From: Vibrio gazogenes
GTDB taxonomy: Bacteria; Pseudomonadota; Gammaproteobacteria; Enterobacterales; Vibrionaceae
Assembly (NCBI RefSeq): GCF_002196515.1
Contig: NZ_CP018836.1
Coordinates: 620,001-684,000, forward strand
Direction of reading: 5' to 3'
DNA: 64,000 nt
Position 1 is the stretch's first letter; every line of letters starts with the position of its first letter. Shown piece after piece: positions 51,434 through 61,196 of this stretch. The notes beneath the pieces were generated by a model. It had not been told where the DNA came from, did not search any database, and saw only the letters and a program-made list of their open reading frames with translations. The translations under genes were made by a program, and so were the position numbers.

Positions 51434-52998
51434 TCGCTCCGCTCCTTACTGACTTGCCAAGTGATTTGTAGGATACCGTCTTCTGTCAGTGTCAGTTCAC
51501 TCCCCAGTTGTTGCAGCAAATAAATAACTTTTAAAAGGTGGAGCTCCGTTGCCGACAGAGCGGCCAACCGATGCGTCATATCGTGTGCGGCTGAAATTTT
51601 GAACAGTCGCCGACACCGTGTCCATTGCATCTCATCCTGAATTGAAATGACGGTCACCAACTGCCAGTGTGCGAGACTTTCTTGCGCGATCTGGGTTTGA
51701 GCCTTCACTGGTTGCTGTAACAGCTGACTGAGACGGTGGTAAAATTCACAGAAAATCTCCAACAAAATTTGGCAATCACCCTCTACCGGGTGCTGCATCT
51801 CACCTAACCATTGATGAGATGCATACCCGCCCCGTTGTATGCTCGTATTCAGCTTGTCGAACCAGTCTGCCAAATAAAATGACTCCGACACGGTCGTCAT
51901 ATCGCCAAAACTCAATGCATAGTGATAAACCGCTTGCTGGTGGTTTTCCGTGCTGTTGGCCTGATTGAAAGCTCCGGTCAGATTTGGCGTATCTGTTTGT
52001 TCAGCGGAATATTGCTCAGGGGAATATTGTTCAGGAGGATATTGCTCTGAAGGATGTCGTTCTGAAGGATGTCGTTCTGAAGGAGAACGCTCAGGAGGAC
52101 AGTCGCTGATGCTGCCATTTTGGCGCGCCCTGTGCATCGGTTGATCACCCGATATGCGTTGCTCATTGTCAGTCGGTTGGTCACGGTACGCTCCCGGTAA
52201 CCGCTGAAAGCAATATCGTACGATTTCCAACAGAACATCCCGACGATAACGCATGTGCGCCAAGGTCTGTGCGGCTTGCTGCTCTGTCGTTTCCAATACA
52301 TGAAGATTATTCACATAAGCACGACGAATCCACCAAACCACCAGACCGGCAATGAGTCCGATAAACAAAATGATGATCTTTGCTTTACCGAACACGCGTT
52401 GAACCTGACTCAGTCGCTTATAAAACCCGCTTAGCTCTAAGTCCATCGCCAGCACACCGACAAACTCCCCTTGCGCGTCATAAAAAGGCGCATAAGCACT
52501 GATAAACGTGCCCCACTGATCCTGATAAGGCACGCTTGAGACGCTGACTTCCTGCTGCGTCAGTGCTGCCACTAATTCCTGAGGCGCGTCATCATAAAGT
52601 GTCATTAATGCCGGCGGCGGATCCGGTATCCCATCGCCATCACCGTCATTCTGCGGGCTGGGGTTCACGACAAAGTAGACCCCTTGAGGTTTGAGAATAC
52701 AGGTGTAGATATATCGCACCCCTGTCGCAGCCTGCCGAATATGCTCCATATGCATTGCCATGGTGTAATATTCCGGCTCATCCGGTGATGTGTCTGCCTG
52801 AAAATGACGATGGATATCACCATCTAAAGTGGTCGCCGATGCACTGACGGTTGACATCAGCCCGGCTTTAATCTGCCCTTCGAGTGCACTGACGGATTTG
52901 GCATATAACAGATAAGTCGTGATGCCTAATAATCCAACGAATACAGCAGCCGCAAGGGTTGCATCAAACCATGTCCGAGTCGATTGAGAAAGTTTCAT
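51430..52998 (-). CDS. Cache-type membrane sensor with degenerate cytoplasmic domain
   Basis: 522 residues from MKLSQSTRTWF. The first membrane helix (about 10-35) leads to a periplasmic Cache-like sensor domain (about 40-240) with ATGVRYIYTCILKPQGVYF and the acidic loop NDGDGDGIPDPPP. The second helix is at about 250-270. The cytoplasmic part begins with a coiled coil, has a Ser-Glu-rich repeat (PSERH/PEQYS units, about 305-340), and ends in a helical region that resembles a histidine-kinase fold without recognisable H, N or G boxes. It overlaps both neighbours by four bases. A ligand-sensing partner of the ion channel is plausible. Confidence 0.65.
   Translation of the reverse strand: MKLSQSTRTWFDATLAAAVFVGLLGITTYLLYAKSVSALEGQIKAGLMSTVSASATTLDGDIHRHFQADTSPDEPEYYTMAMHMEHIRQAATGVRYIYTCILKPQGVYFVVNPSPQNDGDGDGIPDPPPALMTLYDDAPQELVAALTQQEVSVSSVPYQDQWGTFISAYAPFYDAQGEFVGVLAMDLELSGFYKRLSQVQRVFGKAKIIILFIGLIAGLVVWWIRRAYVNNLHVLETTEQQAAQTLAHMRYRRDVLLEIVRYCFQRLPGAYRDQPTDNEQRISGDQPMHRARQNGSISDCPPERSPSERHPSERHPSEQYPPEQYSPEQYSAEQTDTPNLTGAFNQANSTENHQQAVYHYALSFGDMTTVSESFYLADWFDKLNTSIQRGGYASHQWLGEMQHPVEGDCQILLEIFCEFYHRLSQLLQQPVKAQTQIAQESLAHWQLVTVISIQDEMQWTRCRRLFKISAAHDMTHRLAALSATELHLLKVIYLLQQLGSELTLTEDGILQITWQVSKERSE
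52001..52105. repeat. 15-bp tandem repeat inside the sensor gene, seven units
   Basis: Seven 15-base units (such as TCTGAAGGATGTCGT, twice identical) encode the pentapeptide repeats PSERH / PEQYS. Units near the two ends have drifted. Because 15 is a multiple of three, copy number changes would not break the frame. Confidence 0.9.
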
Positions 52999-53999
52999 AA
53001 GCCACCATTCACCCCGATGAGTACACTCATTGCAATTAGAAATAAGGCAGGGAAAATGACCCGGCAACGCGGTATCACATGTTCAACCGGCCGTCCTTTT
53101 TCATCCTGAATTTTGACGAAGACAATCACAATAATTGCTGCAAATATACTGACATACCCCATGATCACCATCCGCTCGATCAACGTGGTGTATGGCAGCC
53201 TCGGCAACAAACTACTGGTATAAAAGGTGTAAGCAACTACGGTCAGCATCATGGTGAAAGAGGTCATCAGACGTTCAGAAAAGCCTTCAATCCAAAAGAC
53301 CGCCCACGACGCCACTAAAATCAAAGACAGCGGCAAAATGAAACGCCACAGGTAATAATCGGGTTTACGTAATGCCTGAATGCTAATCGTTAAACGCGAG
53401 AAGTGACTCAGCATGCCGCTTTGTAAGTGTGTGTAGTCCGAACGACTCACGCGCGCCTGAGGCTTTCCTTGCATTTGCCATTCGCTGAGCGCTTGGTTTT
53501 CCAAGGCTTCAACATTAATCCGGGCGGTGCCAAATACGAGTTGTTGCTGCTCATAAGAAAATGGTTCCATCATCAGTACAAAGGTCTGATGATCAAAGGG
53601 AAACTGACGAAAATCCATTGTCGTCGTGAACAGCCCCTGAAAGCGCTCATTGTACGTCACCCGACCATCCGCGGAGATCACCACCCGTCGGTTCGCGGTC
53701 TGACGCTGGCCGATGATATTGATAAACTCAAATGCCGGTACCCAAAGCCCGTCACTCATCAACTGATCAGCGTGACGATTCTCATAAACCCGCTCACCAC
53801 TGGCAGGCCGGTAAGTCCGATCGGGTTCATCCCAGGACGTCACCAGATAACCATCGACTTTGTAGGTCTGATCGACCGTATTTACGCCATAGATTTTGTT
53901 AATCGAGACTGACGTATCCACCACATATTGCGCATATAGGGCTGGAGAACAGAACCAAACCAAGCTGACAATTAACGCTCGTATCTCTTTTTTGATCAT
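52995..53999 (-). CDS. pentameric ligand-gated ion channel (ELIC-like)
   Basis: 334 residues. After a signal peptide comes a beta-sandwich ligand-binding domain (about 25-215; KIYGVNTVDQTYKVDGYLV, NGLWVP-like DGLWVPAFEF, YNERFQG, FRQFPFDHQTF) without Cys-loop cysteines, then four membrane helices. The pore helix M2 (FSERLMTSFTMMLTVVAYTFY, shown as FSERLMTSFTMMLTVVAY) is almost that of Erwinia ELIC. Residues forming the ELIC amine site, as I recall them, are kept: Glu in PAFEF, Asn in YNERF, Glu and Phe in MEPFSY, Tyr in SDYTHL and Phe in SHFSRL. ELIC opens with primary amines. It overlaps the decarboxylase stop by four bases. Confidence 0.93.
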   Translation of the reverse strand: MIKKEIRALIVSLVWFCSPALYAQYVVDTSVSINKIYGVNTVDQTYKVDGYLVTSWDEPDRTYRPASGERVYENRHADQLMSDGLWVPAFEFINIIGQRQTANRRVVISADGRVTYNERFQGLFTTTMDFRQFPFDHQTFVLMMEPFSYEQQQLVFGTARINVEALENQALSEWQMQGKPQARVSRSDYTHLQSGMLSHFSRLTISIQALRKPDYYLWRFILPLSLILVASWAVFWIEGFSERLMTSFTMMLTVVAYTFYTSSLLPRLPYTTLIERMVIMGYVSIFAAIIVIVFVKIQDEKGRPVEHVIPRCRVIFPALFLIAMSVLIGVNGGL

Positions 54000-55495
54000 A
54001 TAAAACGCTCCGCTTGCGATGCCGAATCATCAGATAGTGCCCCGGAAAGATGGCGCATTGACCGCAGATCAGTCAGTGGATTTTTGGGTCGGGATATGCA
54101 TGAAAAGGCATTGGCATGAGCGAGGGCATCCAGTAATCGCTCAATCGCAGCCGGAGTGACATGGCTTAAGATGACAACGTGACACATCCGCTGTAATCGC
54201 CCATCGCTCATCACATCATTTTGTGCCAAAGAAAATTGTTCGATCACTGCCGGATTGGGCGCAGTAAAGCGGACAACATTACTGTGATGTGGCCGCGGCA
54301 TCACACACAACTGTTTGCCGCTTGGATCGAACTGCTGAAATAGCTGTTCGATGCGGTGCTGGGTATGATTCGCCAGATGTTCATTGGCATCAGCCAACTG
54401 TTGCAAGCCAGCCTTGCCCAGTGTGACAAGATGATCCCATAAGTAGAGCGCAAAGATGCCTTGCCGGGAGCCAGAAACCGTTGAATCCCGGCTACCGATA
54501 TAAACCGGCCGGGCAGACGAGCCGACTTTATAGCGTGCTTGCATGAGATAAATCCCGCAAGCCCACGGCATACCCAGCCATTTATAAGGGCTGGTACACA
54601 GCGACATCACTTCCGGATGACGAAATTCATCGGGCTCATCCGTGATGGCAAAAGGTGCAGATCCGACATGTAAATACGGTGAGAAATTGACTGCCAGTGC
54701 CCCATCAATATGGATCCAGTAACGCCGTTGTTGTGGGGTATTGTTCCCCAGTAATGGTTTCAGGCGCGTCAGAATCGTATGAATCGCATCGCTGCCACCG
54801 CTAAACGTGGTGCCATGATTCAGCACCAAAATCACCGGATATTGCGCAGCGGTGAAAAACTCAACCAACGCATATAGATCGTCAATGATCACCGCATCAT
54901 TTTCATCAACAGCCAATGGCTGATACCAGTTGCCCTGATTAATCGGGCACGCTCCCAAGTCCGGCCCGATATCGTGGAATAAACCAACACCAAGCATTTG
55001 ACTGGCTTTATAAATCGAATAATGGGTCGCCCCCGAACAGATCAACACCGGCGGAGAATCAGTCGTGGTCGCCTCAGCATAGCCTTCAACCGAGTCTTCA
55101 ACCGGATGTCCCCGTAAGAAATCCCGCGCATTCCAGAGCGCATAAAGATTCCCTTCGGTTGACCCCATTGCGGTCACATATCCCCAATACTGACGCTGGG
55201 TATGCGAGCCGGCAAAACCACATAACCGGGCATAATAATCCAGCACTGCCCGTTCAAACTGTTTTGCATTAATCCGGTAGCTGCCGTCTTCGAATCCGTC
55301 ACCGAGATTCAGCAAATTCAAAGACAGAAAAGGCAACAGTCGTGGCGGGAATTCAACCTGTTGGTTGGTCTGATATCCCAGAAAAGAGGCCTTTTGCTGA
55401 TCCAGTGTCATAAAGTAGTCTGACAGAATCGCCTCTTTCTCAGCCTCACTCAAACTGTCTTCCCCGATTGCCAATTTGTACTGCATGATTTTCAT
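53996..55495 (-). CDS. PLP-dependent group II amino acid decarboxylase
   Basis: A 499-residue protein of Pfam Pyridoxal_deC, closest in pattern to histidine decarboxylases. Visible motifs: TAMGSTEGNLYALW, SGATHYSIYKAS with the PLP-stacking His, NHGTTFSGGSDAI, HIDGALAVNFSP with the Asp that pairs to PLP nitrogen, and the Schiff-base Lys in SPYKWLGMPW (about residue 303). It turns an amino acid into a primary amine and carbon dioxide; which amino acid is unknown. It is first in the operon, and its stop overlaps the ion channel start. It lies divergent from a Yip1 gene across 250 bases. Confidence 0.88.
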   Translation of the reverse strand: MKIMQYKLAIGEDSLSEAEKEAILSDYFMTLDQQKASFLGYQTNQQVEFPPRLLPFLSLNLLNLGDGFEDGSYRINAKQFERAVLDYYARLCGFAGSHTQRQYWGYVTAMGSTEGNLYALWNARDFLRGHPVEDSVEGYAEATTTDSPPVLICSGATHYSIYKASQMLGVGLFHDIGPDLGACPINQGNWYQPLAVDENDAVIIDDLYALVEFFTAAQYPVILVLNHGTTFSGGSDAIHTILTRLKPLLGNNTPQQRRYWIHIDGALAVNFSPYLHVGSAPFAITDEPDEFRHPEVMSLCTSPYKWLGMPWACGIYLMQARYKVGSSARPVYIGSRDSTVSGSRQGIFALYLWDHLVTLGKAGLQQLADANEHLANHTQHRIEQLFQQFDPSGKQLCVMPRPHHSNVVRFTAPNPAVIEQFSLAQNDVMSDGRLQRMCHVVILSHVTPAAIERLLDALAHANAFSCISRPKNPLTDLRSMRHLSGALSDDSASQAERFI

Positions 55496-55746
55496 TACCT
55501 CATTTGATGACGACTGACGCTCTCAACCTCTGTCGATATAAATGTTGTTGATTTAAATAACGATAGATTAGAGAGATAGCCGTCCGATTTCGCGGTGAAA
55601 CAGAGAGGTTAAACGGGGAGACAAATGCAAATGATTCTGATTGTGTGTCCTTGAAGAGTTCGGTCTATACTGATCAATACTGGTTAATATTTGACCGCAT
55701 CGTAAACGAGAAAGTCATTCCGACAATAGGAAATAAGGGGCTAACG

Positions 55747-56355
55747 ATGAGTAATCATGTATGGGGATTATTACACCATCCGGAACGCGAATGGCGTGAG
55801 ATTAATGCAGAACACGAAACGGTCGGTCACCTCTATTTATACCATGTGTTATGGATGGCCGCGATTCCGGTCGTTGCATCATTGATCGGCACAACACAAG
55901 TCGGGTGGACATTTGGTGGCGAAGAAACTTACAAAGTTTCTCTGATGGATGGGCTTGCCCTCGCCGTTGCATTTTATGCTTTAATCTTGCTCGCTGTTGG
56001 CCTTGTCGGTAGCCTGATTTACTGGCTCGCCCGTAAGCTCCCCGATCGTCCATCACAGCGTGACTGTATTATCTTTGCCGGATACATCGCCACACCGATG
56101 TTCTTGAGCGGTATTTTTGCAATTTATCCGGTGTTCTGGCTTTGCCTGCTCGCCTTAGTGAGTGGGGTTATCTATACCGCTTATCTGCTGTATAAAGGCA
56201 CACCCAGCTTTCTGGGGATCAGTCATAAACGTGGCTTCATTCTCTCGGGGACTACACTCGGAGTCGGTGTGTTGATTCTGGAAGCGCTACTGGCGGTGGT
56301 GGTTCTCCTTTGGAGCATGGGCTCTGAACATAGTGTCGTTTGGCAGTTCTTTTAA
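55747..56355 (+). CDS. Yip1-family inner membrane protein
   Basis: 202 residues with five hydrophobic helices. It starts MSNHVWGLLHHPEREWREI, the classical Yip1 N-terminal pattern (pro-WG-LxxP), and has helices with AAIPVVASLIGTTQVGW and GYIATPMFLSGIF. ATG 55747 has AAGGGG about eight bases before it; the longer frame to 55645 is not supported. Function is unknown. Confidence 0.8.
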   Translation: MSNHVWGLLHHPEREWREINAEHETVGHLYLYHVLWMAAIPVVASLIGTTQVGWTFGGEETYKVSLMDGLALAVAFYALILLAVGLVGSLIYWLARKLPDRPSQRDCIIFAGYIATPMFLSGIFAIYPVFWLCLLALVSGVIYTAYLLYKGTPSFLGISHKRGFILSGTTLGVGVLILEALLAVVVLLWSMGSEHSVVWQFF

Positions 56356-56453
56356 CCGCACTTCAGACATCATTCAATCAGCCACGCGATCTAATGACGG
56401 CAAGTGATAAAAATACCCATTCGGTCGTGTGGCCATGCCCTTCAACTCCCGAC

Positions 56454-57497
56454 TCAAGACTCGTTAACGGGTGAAGAGGAACGGTTTGCTAACTTCTTCC
56501 GATATTGAATCGGTGACATGTTGGCATGCAGTCGAAAAAATCTTGAAAACACCGCCTGCGAAGAGAAGTAAACCAGCTCACTGATTTCTTTAATACTTTT
56601 TTGGGTTTCAACTAACAACTCACAGGCTTTATTCAGCCGCACCCGATTCAACACATCAGTAAAGGACTGATGATCTTGCCGTAGCTTATTGTTCAGTGTC
56701 CAACGGCTCATTTTTAAATGGCTGCAAACACACTGGAGTACCGAATGTTCATTGTGAATATGCTGCTGTAACAGCAACGACTCAATCAGTTCTTCCACCA
56801 CCACCACAAATGTTTGCTGGTCATTGATCTGACGGCATAACCCCGCCAGATGCATTTTTTGTAACTGATTCAGTTGTGGGTTGAAATGATGATTGGACGC
56901 TTGCAGCGAAGGACTTTCAATGATCAAAGAATTCTCACGCTGATGCAGTAAACACTGGGTTTCCAGACAATCATTGACGATATGCCGGGAGAGCGGCCCC
57001 ACATGCGTCAGGCTGGCCTGAACCGACATCACTGGCAGATAAGTTTTAAGCAGTTCCCGACAGATGATGAAATTGCCCAATGCACTGGTCGATAGTTCTT
57101 CGGGGCCGTCATCGACATAAGTCAACTTGATCCGATTCCCCGCAACTTGCAGATCACAGCGATCGCAATTACCAATCAGCATCCGGTAACGAATAAAGCT
57201 TTCTGCCGCCTGAACCGCTGAAGATTCATTCATGCATAAGCCTATCAGTTCGGGAAATTTATTAAACAGTGACTGAATTGACGACGACTCATAGATATAC
57301 CGATTATATTTCATCGTTTCGAGCATGAACTGGTAGTGTGTTCGCTCGGCAAGCCTGCCATTGGGCCGATTGAGTTCATAATCGCTGATGCCACAGCGTT
57401 TTAAAATCGTATCAATATCAATATCGTGTAGCGACAACTGTTGAATCATATTACGCGCTAATACATTAGAGACACTTTTCTCATATCTACCGTTCAT
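56454..57497 (-). CDS. AraC-family transcriptional regulator (Arabinose_bd N-terminal type)
   Basis: A 347-residue protein. The N-terminal domain (about 20-200) is of the Arabinose_bd/OruR kind. The C-terminal AraC double HTH (about 255-340) shows VCSHLKMSRWTLNNKLRQD and ISELVYFSSQAVFSRFFRLH, then MSPIQYRKKL. It is convergent with Yip1 and could control the GH3 gene or the amine operon; the sequence does not decide. Confidence 0.87.
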   Translation of the reverse strand: MNGRYEKSVSNVLARNMIQQLSLHDIDIDTILKRCGISDYELNRPNGRLAERTHYQFMLETMKYNRYIYESSSIQSLFNKFPELIGLCMNESSAVQAAESFIRYRMLIGNCDRCDLQVAGNRIKLTYVDDGPEELSTSALGNFIICRELLKTYLPVMSVQASLTHVGPLSRHIVNDCLETQCLLHQRENSLIIESPSLQASNHHFNPQLNQLQKMHLAGLCRQINDQQTFVVVVEELIESLLLQQHIHNEHSVLQCVCSHLKMSRWTLNNKLRQDHQSFTDVLNRVRLNKACELLVETQKSIKEISELVYFSSQAVFSRFFRLHANMSPIQYRKKLANRSSSPVNES

Positions 57498-57794
57498 CGT
57501 TGCTCTTTCTCTGAAACTTTGAAAACCAAATCATTTGTCCGAATCAGCCTGACTCTCCGATTCATCGACATATCAAAGGCATAACATCTGAAATCTCGTT
57601 TCACCCATACCACGTCTCTCCGCTGCCCCTGCGCGAAAACACATGCCAGCACGAGTTTGGTGCCAATTTAACAAAGATTCTGGTTCAGAAATGATATCGC
57701 TGAGTGATAAAGGGATACGACATGACCACAAAATATAATTGTGCAATATAAATCATACTGTCCATCACGATTAATAACTTTATTGTTATTACCC

Positions 57795-57850
57795 ATTCGT
57801 GACTATCAATTCGTGACTATCAATGCGTTACTATCAATGTGTGATGACCC
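57795..57850. repeat. 14-bp tandem repeat, three to four units
   Basis: ATTCGTGACTATCA occurs twice exactly, then ATGCGTTACTATCA and a decayed ATGTGTGATGACC. A local slippage repeat; no function is evident. Confidence 0.85.
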
Positions 57851-57892
57851 GCTTGGTGATGAGCAATGATGCTGTCGGTGATTTGTGATGAT

Positions 57893-57916
57893 AAAAAAGG
57901 CGGGACAAAGCCCGCC
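57893..57916 (-). terminator. rho-independent terminator after the GH3 gene
   Basis: Stem GGCGGG / CCCGCC with a short loop. The minus strand then reads TTTTTTATC; the stem ends 20 bases past the GH3 stop. Confidence 0.88.
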
Positions 57917-57935
57917 AAATGATGCAAACATGTTG

Positions 57936-60386
57936 TTATTCTGCGACAGTGACAAATGACGCTGCCGTCACCCCTTCCTCCAGTGCCAGCGCGCCCGGTG
58001 TGGTATTCTCAACCACTATTTCTTTGCGCACCACAAACGGAACCGGTGTAACCGAAGTAATATCGGATGACTGACTGACATAGACCTGATAAGTCCCCGG
58101 TTCAACAATCCACTGATTCTTATCAGGATCGAAGCTCGCCAATGTCTCCGGTGATATTTCCAGCACCATCCGTTGTGATCTTCCGGGGGCCAGTTTTCTG
58201 GTTTTAGCGAATGCTTTGAGTTCAATGTTAGGTTTTTTCAGTTTCACTTCAGGCGCAGCAACATAGACCTGAACCACTTCTTTACCTGCGACATCGCCCG
58301 TATTCGCGACCACGGTTTTGAGCAACACACCTTTTCTCGGATGACGATGATTCAGCCCATTAATCAGCACTCTGGTGCGCGATAAATTGAAAGATGTGTA
58401 TGACAATCCGTAACCAAACGGATACGCGACGGGTTTGTTAAATGTCTGGTAATAACGATATCCGACATAAATATCTTCATTGTAATATTGATGATCCAAT
58501 TCACCGTCGTTATTTTCATCGACACCGGGGAATGTTGCCGAAGACGGAACATCCGCATAAGACAATGGAATGGTTTGCGCCAGTTTGCCGCTTGGATTCG
58601 CCTTACCAGAGAGAATATCAGCAACTGCATCACCGGATTCTTGCCCCGGCATATACGCCAGTACAATCCCATCGACTTGATCCTGCCATTCACTCATATC
58701 AATCACACCGGCAATGTTCAGAACCACAACCACCTTTTTATCCTGCGCATGGAAAGCATGGGATACTGCCGAAATCAGCCCCCGCTCAGTTTCAGACAAC
58801 AAATAGTCACCACGTTCGGCTTTACGATCGGCCGCTTCACCCGCAACACGACCCAAGGTGATCACGGCGACCTCACTCTGTTGTGCCGCACTGCTGATTT
58901 GTGAGCCCAAATCGGTCACGGAAGGTTCCGTACAGCTCACAATTTTTGACACGCCCAAACTACCCGTGGTGATCACTTTGTTTGCTTCAAAATAATCGTT
59001 ATAGAATGATGCCAATCCTTGATTCACCGGGAACTGTTTTGCAAGCCCATCAATAATGGTCGTTACATGATCCGGATGAACATCCCCGCTGCCGGTCCCC
59101 CCTTTCAAGGTATTGATCTGGGTAATCCCAAAAGAAGCAATCGCTTGTGACGTAGCCAGAGGTAAGACTGAATCCTGATTTTTCAGCAGAATAATCCCTT
59201 CATCCGCCACTTGTTTCGCTAAGGTCGCATGCGCTTGCAGATTGGGGTTATTCGAGATGGGATAATGCTTCGCAGATGGTGTTTTCAAAGCCTGAGCGAC
59301 GATGTGTTGTACATTGCGATCGAGGGTTGCTTTGGTTAAGTCGCCTTTTTTATAGCCCTCAACCACATATTCATGCCAATCACCTAAACCGGGAACAACC
59401 GAGTTTTCGCCACCGGGCTGAATCACATCAACACCAGCGTTCAAGAGATCAATCGGGTTGTAGCCCGCGAACCAGTCGCTCATTGCTAAACCATTGAATC
59501 CCCATTCATGACGCAGGATATCTGTCATCAGATCAGCACGTTCACCACTGTTCACGCCATTCACCTGATTATAAGATGACATAATACCCCATGGGTGAGA
59601 TGTTTTGACCGCATACTCAAAACCACGCAGGTAAATTTCCCGCAGCGCACGCGGTGTCACCACCGCATTGACAAAGAAGCGATTCGTTTCTGAGTTATTG
59701 GCGACAAAATGCTTAATGGTTGTTGCCAGACCTTTGCTTTGAACCCCCTGCACCATCGCAGAAGCGATCATGCCGCTGACCAGTGGGTCTTCTGAATAGT
59801 ATTCGAAATTACGACCATTGAGCGGGTTACGCTGAATATTCATCCCCGGAGCCAACCAGAAATCGACCCCGTATTCTTTTCCTTCATTAGCCACGGCTTC
59901 ACCAACGTCATGAATCAAATCGGGATTCCACGTGGATGCCATCAATGCACCATTGGGAAATGCGGTGGCATAGTAAGTCTGATTCTCCCCCTCACGCGTC
60001 GGATCAATCCGGATACCTGCCGGGCCATCGGCAAGTTTCAGTGCCGGCACATCTAAGTGGCGTTTGTGGTCATACACCCCGTGGATATACCCTGCGACAC
60101 CATTGACTAATGCTTTTAAATTAACGACTTGATCGGTATCGGGATCCATTCCTGCACCGACTAACATTTTTAACTTTTCTTCATCCGTCATTCTGGCAAC
60201 GATACCCTTCGCCAGAATGTCATACCTATTATCGTGCCAATTTGCCTGAGTCTGTTGTGATTTTAATTGTTCACTATTTGCTGAATTTTGCACAGGGTCG
60301 GTTTTTGCCAAAGCACTGACCGAATATAATCCATAACTGACGAATAGTGTTGATGAAATAATTGTCGTAAGTATCTTTTTCTTCAT
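57936..60386 (-). CDS. secreted GH3 beta-glycosidase
   Basis: 816 residues from MKKKILTT with a signal peptide (about 1-28). The GH3 N-terminal barrel (about 60-390) has DGPAGIRIDPT, KHFVANNSETNRF and the nucleophile Asp in LAMSDWFAGYNP. The GH3 C-terminal domain (about 420-660) has GRVAGEAADRKAERGD and AYMPGQESGDAVADIL, and a fibronectin III-like domain ends the protein (about 700-790). It releases glucose or xylose from oligosaccharides, here probably in the periplasm. The longer frame to 60458 adds residues before the signal peptide and is less likely. Confidence 0.9.
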   Translation of the reverse strand: MKKKILTTIISSTLFVSYGLYSVSALAKTDPVQNSANSEQLKSQQTQANWHDNRYDILAKGIVARMTDEEKLKMLVGAGMDPDTDQVVNLKALVNGVAGYIHGVYDHKRHLDVPALKLADGPAGIRIDPTREGENQTYYATAFPNGALMASTWNPDLIHDVGEAVANEGKEYGVDFWLAPGMNIQRNPLNGRNFEYYSEDPLVSGMIASAMVQGVQSKGLATTIKHFVANNSETNRFFVNAVVTPRALREIYLRGFEYAVKTSHPWGIMSSYNQVNGVNSGERADLMTDILRHEWGFNGLAMSDWFAGYNPIDLLNAGVDVIQPGGENSVVPGLGDWHEYVVEGYKKGDLTKATLDRNVQHIVAQALKTPSAKHYPISNNPNLQAHATLAKQVADEGIILLKNQDSVLPLATSQAIASFGITQINTLKGGTGSGDVHPDHVTTIIDGLAKQFPVNQGLASFYNDYFEANKVITTGSLGVSKIVSCTEPSVTDLGSQISSAAQQSEVAVITLGRVAGEAADRKAERGDYLLSETERGLISAVSHAFHAQDKKVVVVLNIAGVIDMSEWQDQVDGIVLAYMPGQESGDAVADILSGKANPSGKLAQTIPLSYADVPSSATFPGVDENNDGELDHQYYNEDIYVGYRYYQTFNKPVAYPFGYGLSYTSFNLSRTRVLINGLNHRHPRKGVLLKTVVANTGDVAGKEVVQVYVAAPEVKLKKPNIELKAFAKTRKLAPGRSQRMVLEISPETLASFDPDKNQWIVEPGTYQVYVSQSSDITSVTPVPFVVRKEIVVENTTPGALALEEGVTAASFVTVAE

Positions 60387-61196
60387 GTTGAATTCCATAC
60401 TAGAGTTATTCTTTTCAGATACCGATATACCCAAATCTTCTTGGGTGTAGGGGTTCATTGTGACTTCGAGCCTTATCGTGCAAGGACATGCGACGACAAT
60501 AGCTGAATTTCACATGGGGTCACATGATGTTCAGGCGTATATTAATTGATTTTCATAACGGATGTTTTTGCCTGTCGGTGATTTTTTTTGCATAGGAGGG
60601 AATTATTAAAAAATGTGATTATAATCAGAATAACAAGGTGTCATATTTACCGATAAAAACTGTTGTTCATTGTCTTATAAATTAAGAATACTCGCTATTT
60701 CATATTTAAATATTCATCATCGTTAAAAAAGTGTGTAATAATAAAAATTCGCCGTAAATTGAAATTAAAAGGGCAGAGACATCATCAGATAAATATATCT
60801 AATCGATCATTATCTACCTTAAACAATTATTTTCTTGCCAGACGGATTCAACTCCGAATACACCGTCAGCAAAGACATAAACCCAAATATGAACAAGGTT
60901 TTATATTAACAAGTATCGTTGAATTCTCTCACAATCATTCGCATCACTTCCATGATGAAATAAACCGCATTTTTTCCTCATTATATTTAAACAACACTTT
61001 TTAATATCATCATTTTTTGTGATGAGGCGCACTTTTTAATCCAGCCTAATTCATATTTTTCACACAATTATTGACATAGTACAGATGCCTTGTGTTTTAT
61101 AGACATGTTTAGCAACAACTCACATAGTGTTGCGCGTGAAATTCACCCATAACCAATTTCACACCCACATAACCATAAAATACAAAAGGAATTTGT
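60387..61196. other. AT-rich divergent intergenic region
   Basis: About 810 bases between the GH3 gene and the ABC importer. No gene is supported; an 81-codon open frame at 60759-61004 has no ribosome binding site and a low-complexity translation. It presumably carries both promoters. Confidence 0.6.

Larger units (their letters stand above)
57498..57935. other. intergenic region with tandem repeats
   Basis: 438 bases without a gene between the AraC start and the GH3 stop. It holds the AraC promoter region, a 14-bp tandem repeat (57795-57850) and the GH3 terminator. Confidence 0.6.

Noticed and set aside
60759..61004. 81-codon plus-strand frame
   Set aside because: No ribosome binding site, low-complexity His/Asn-rich translation in AT-rich DNA.
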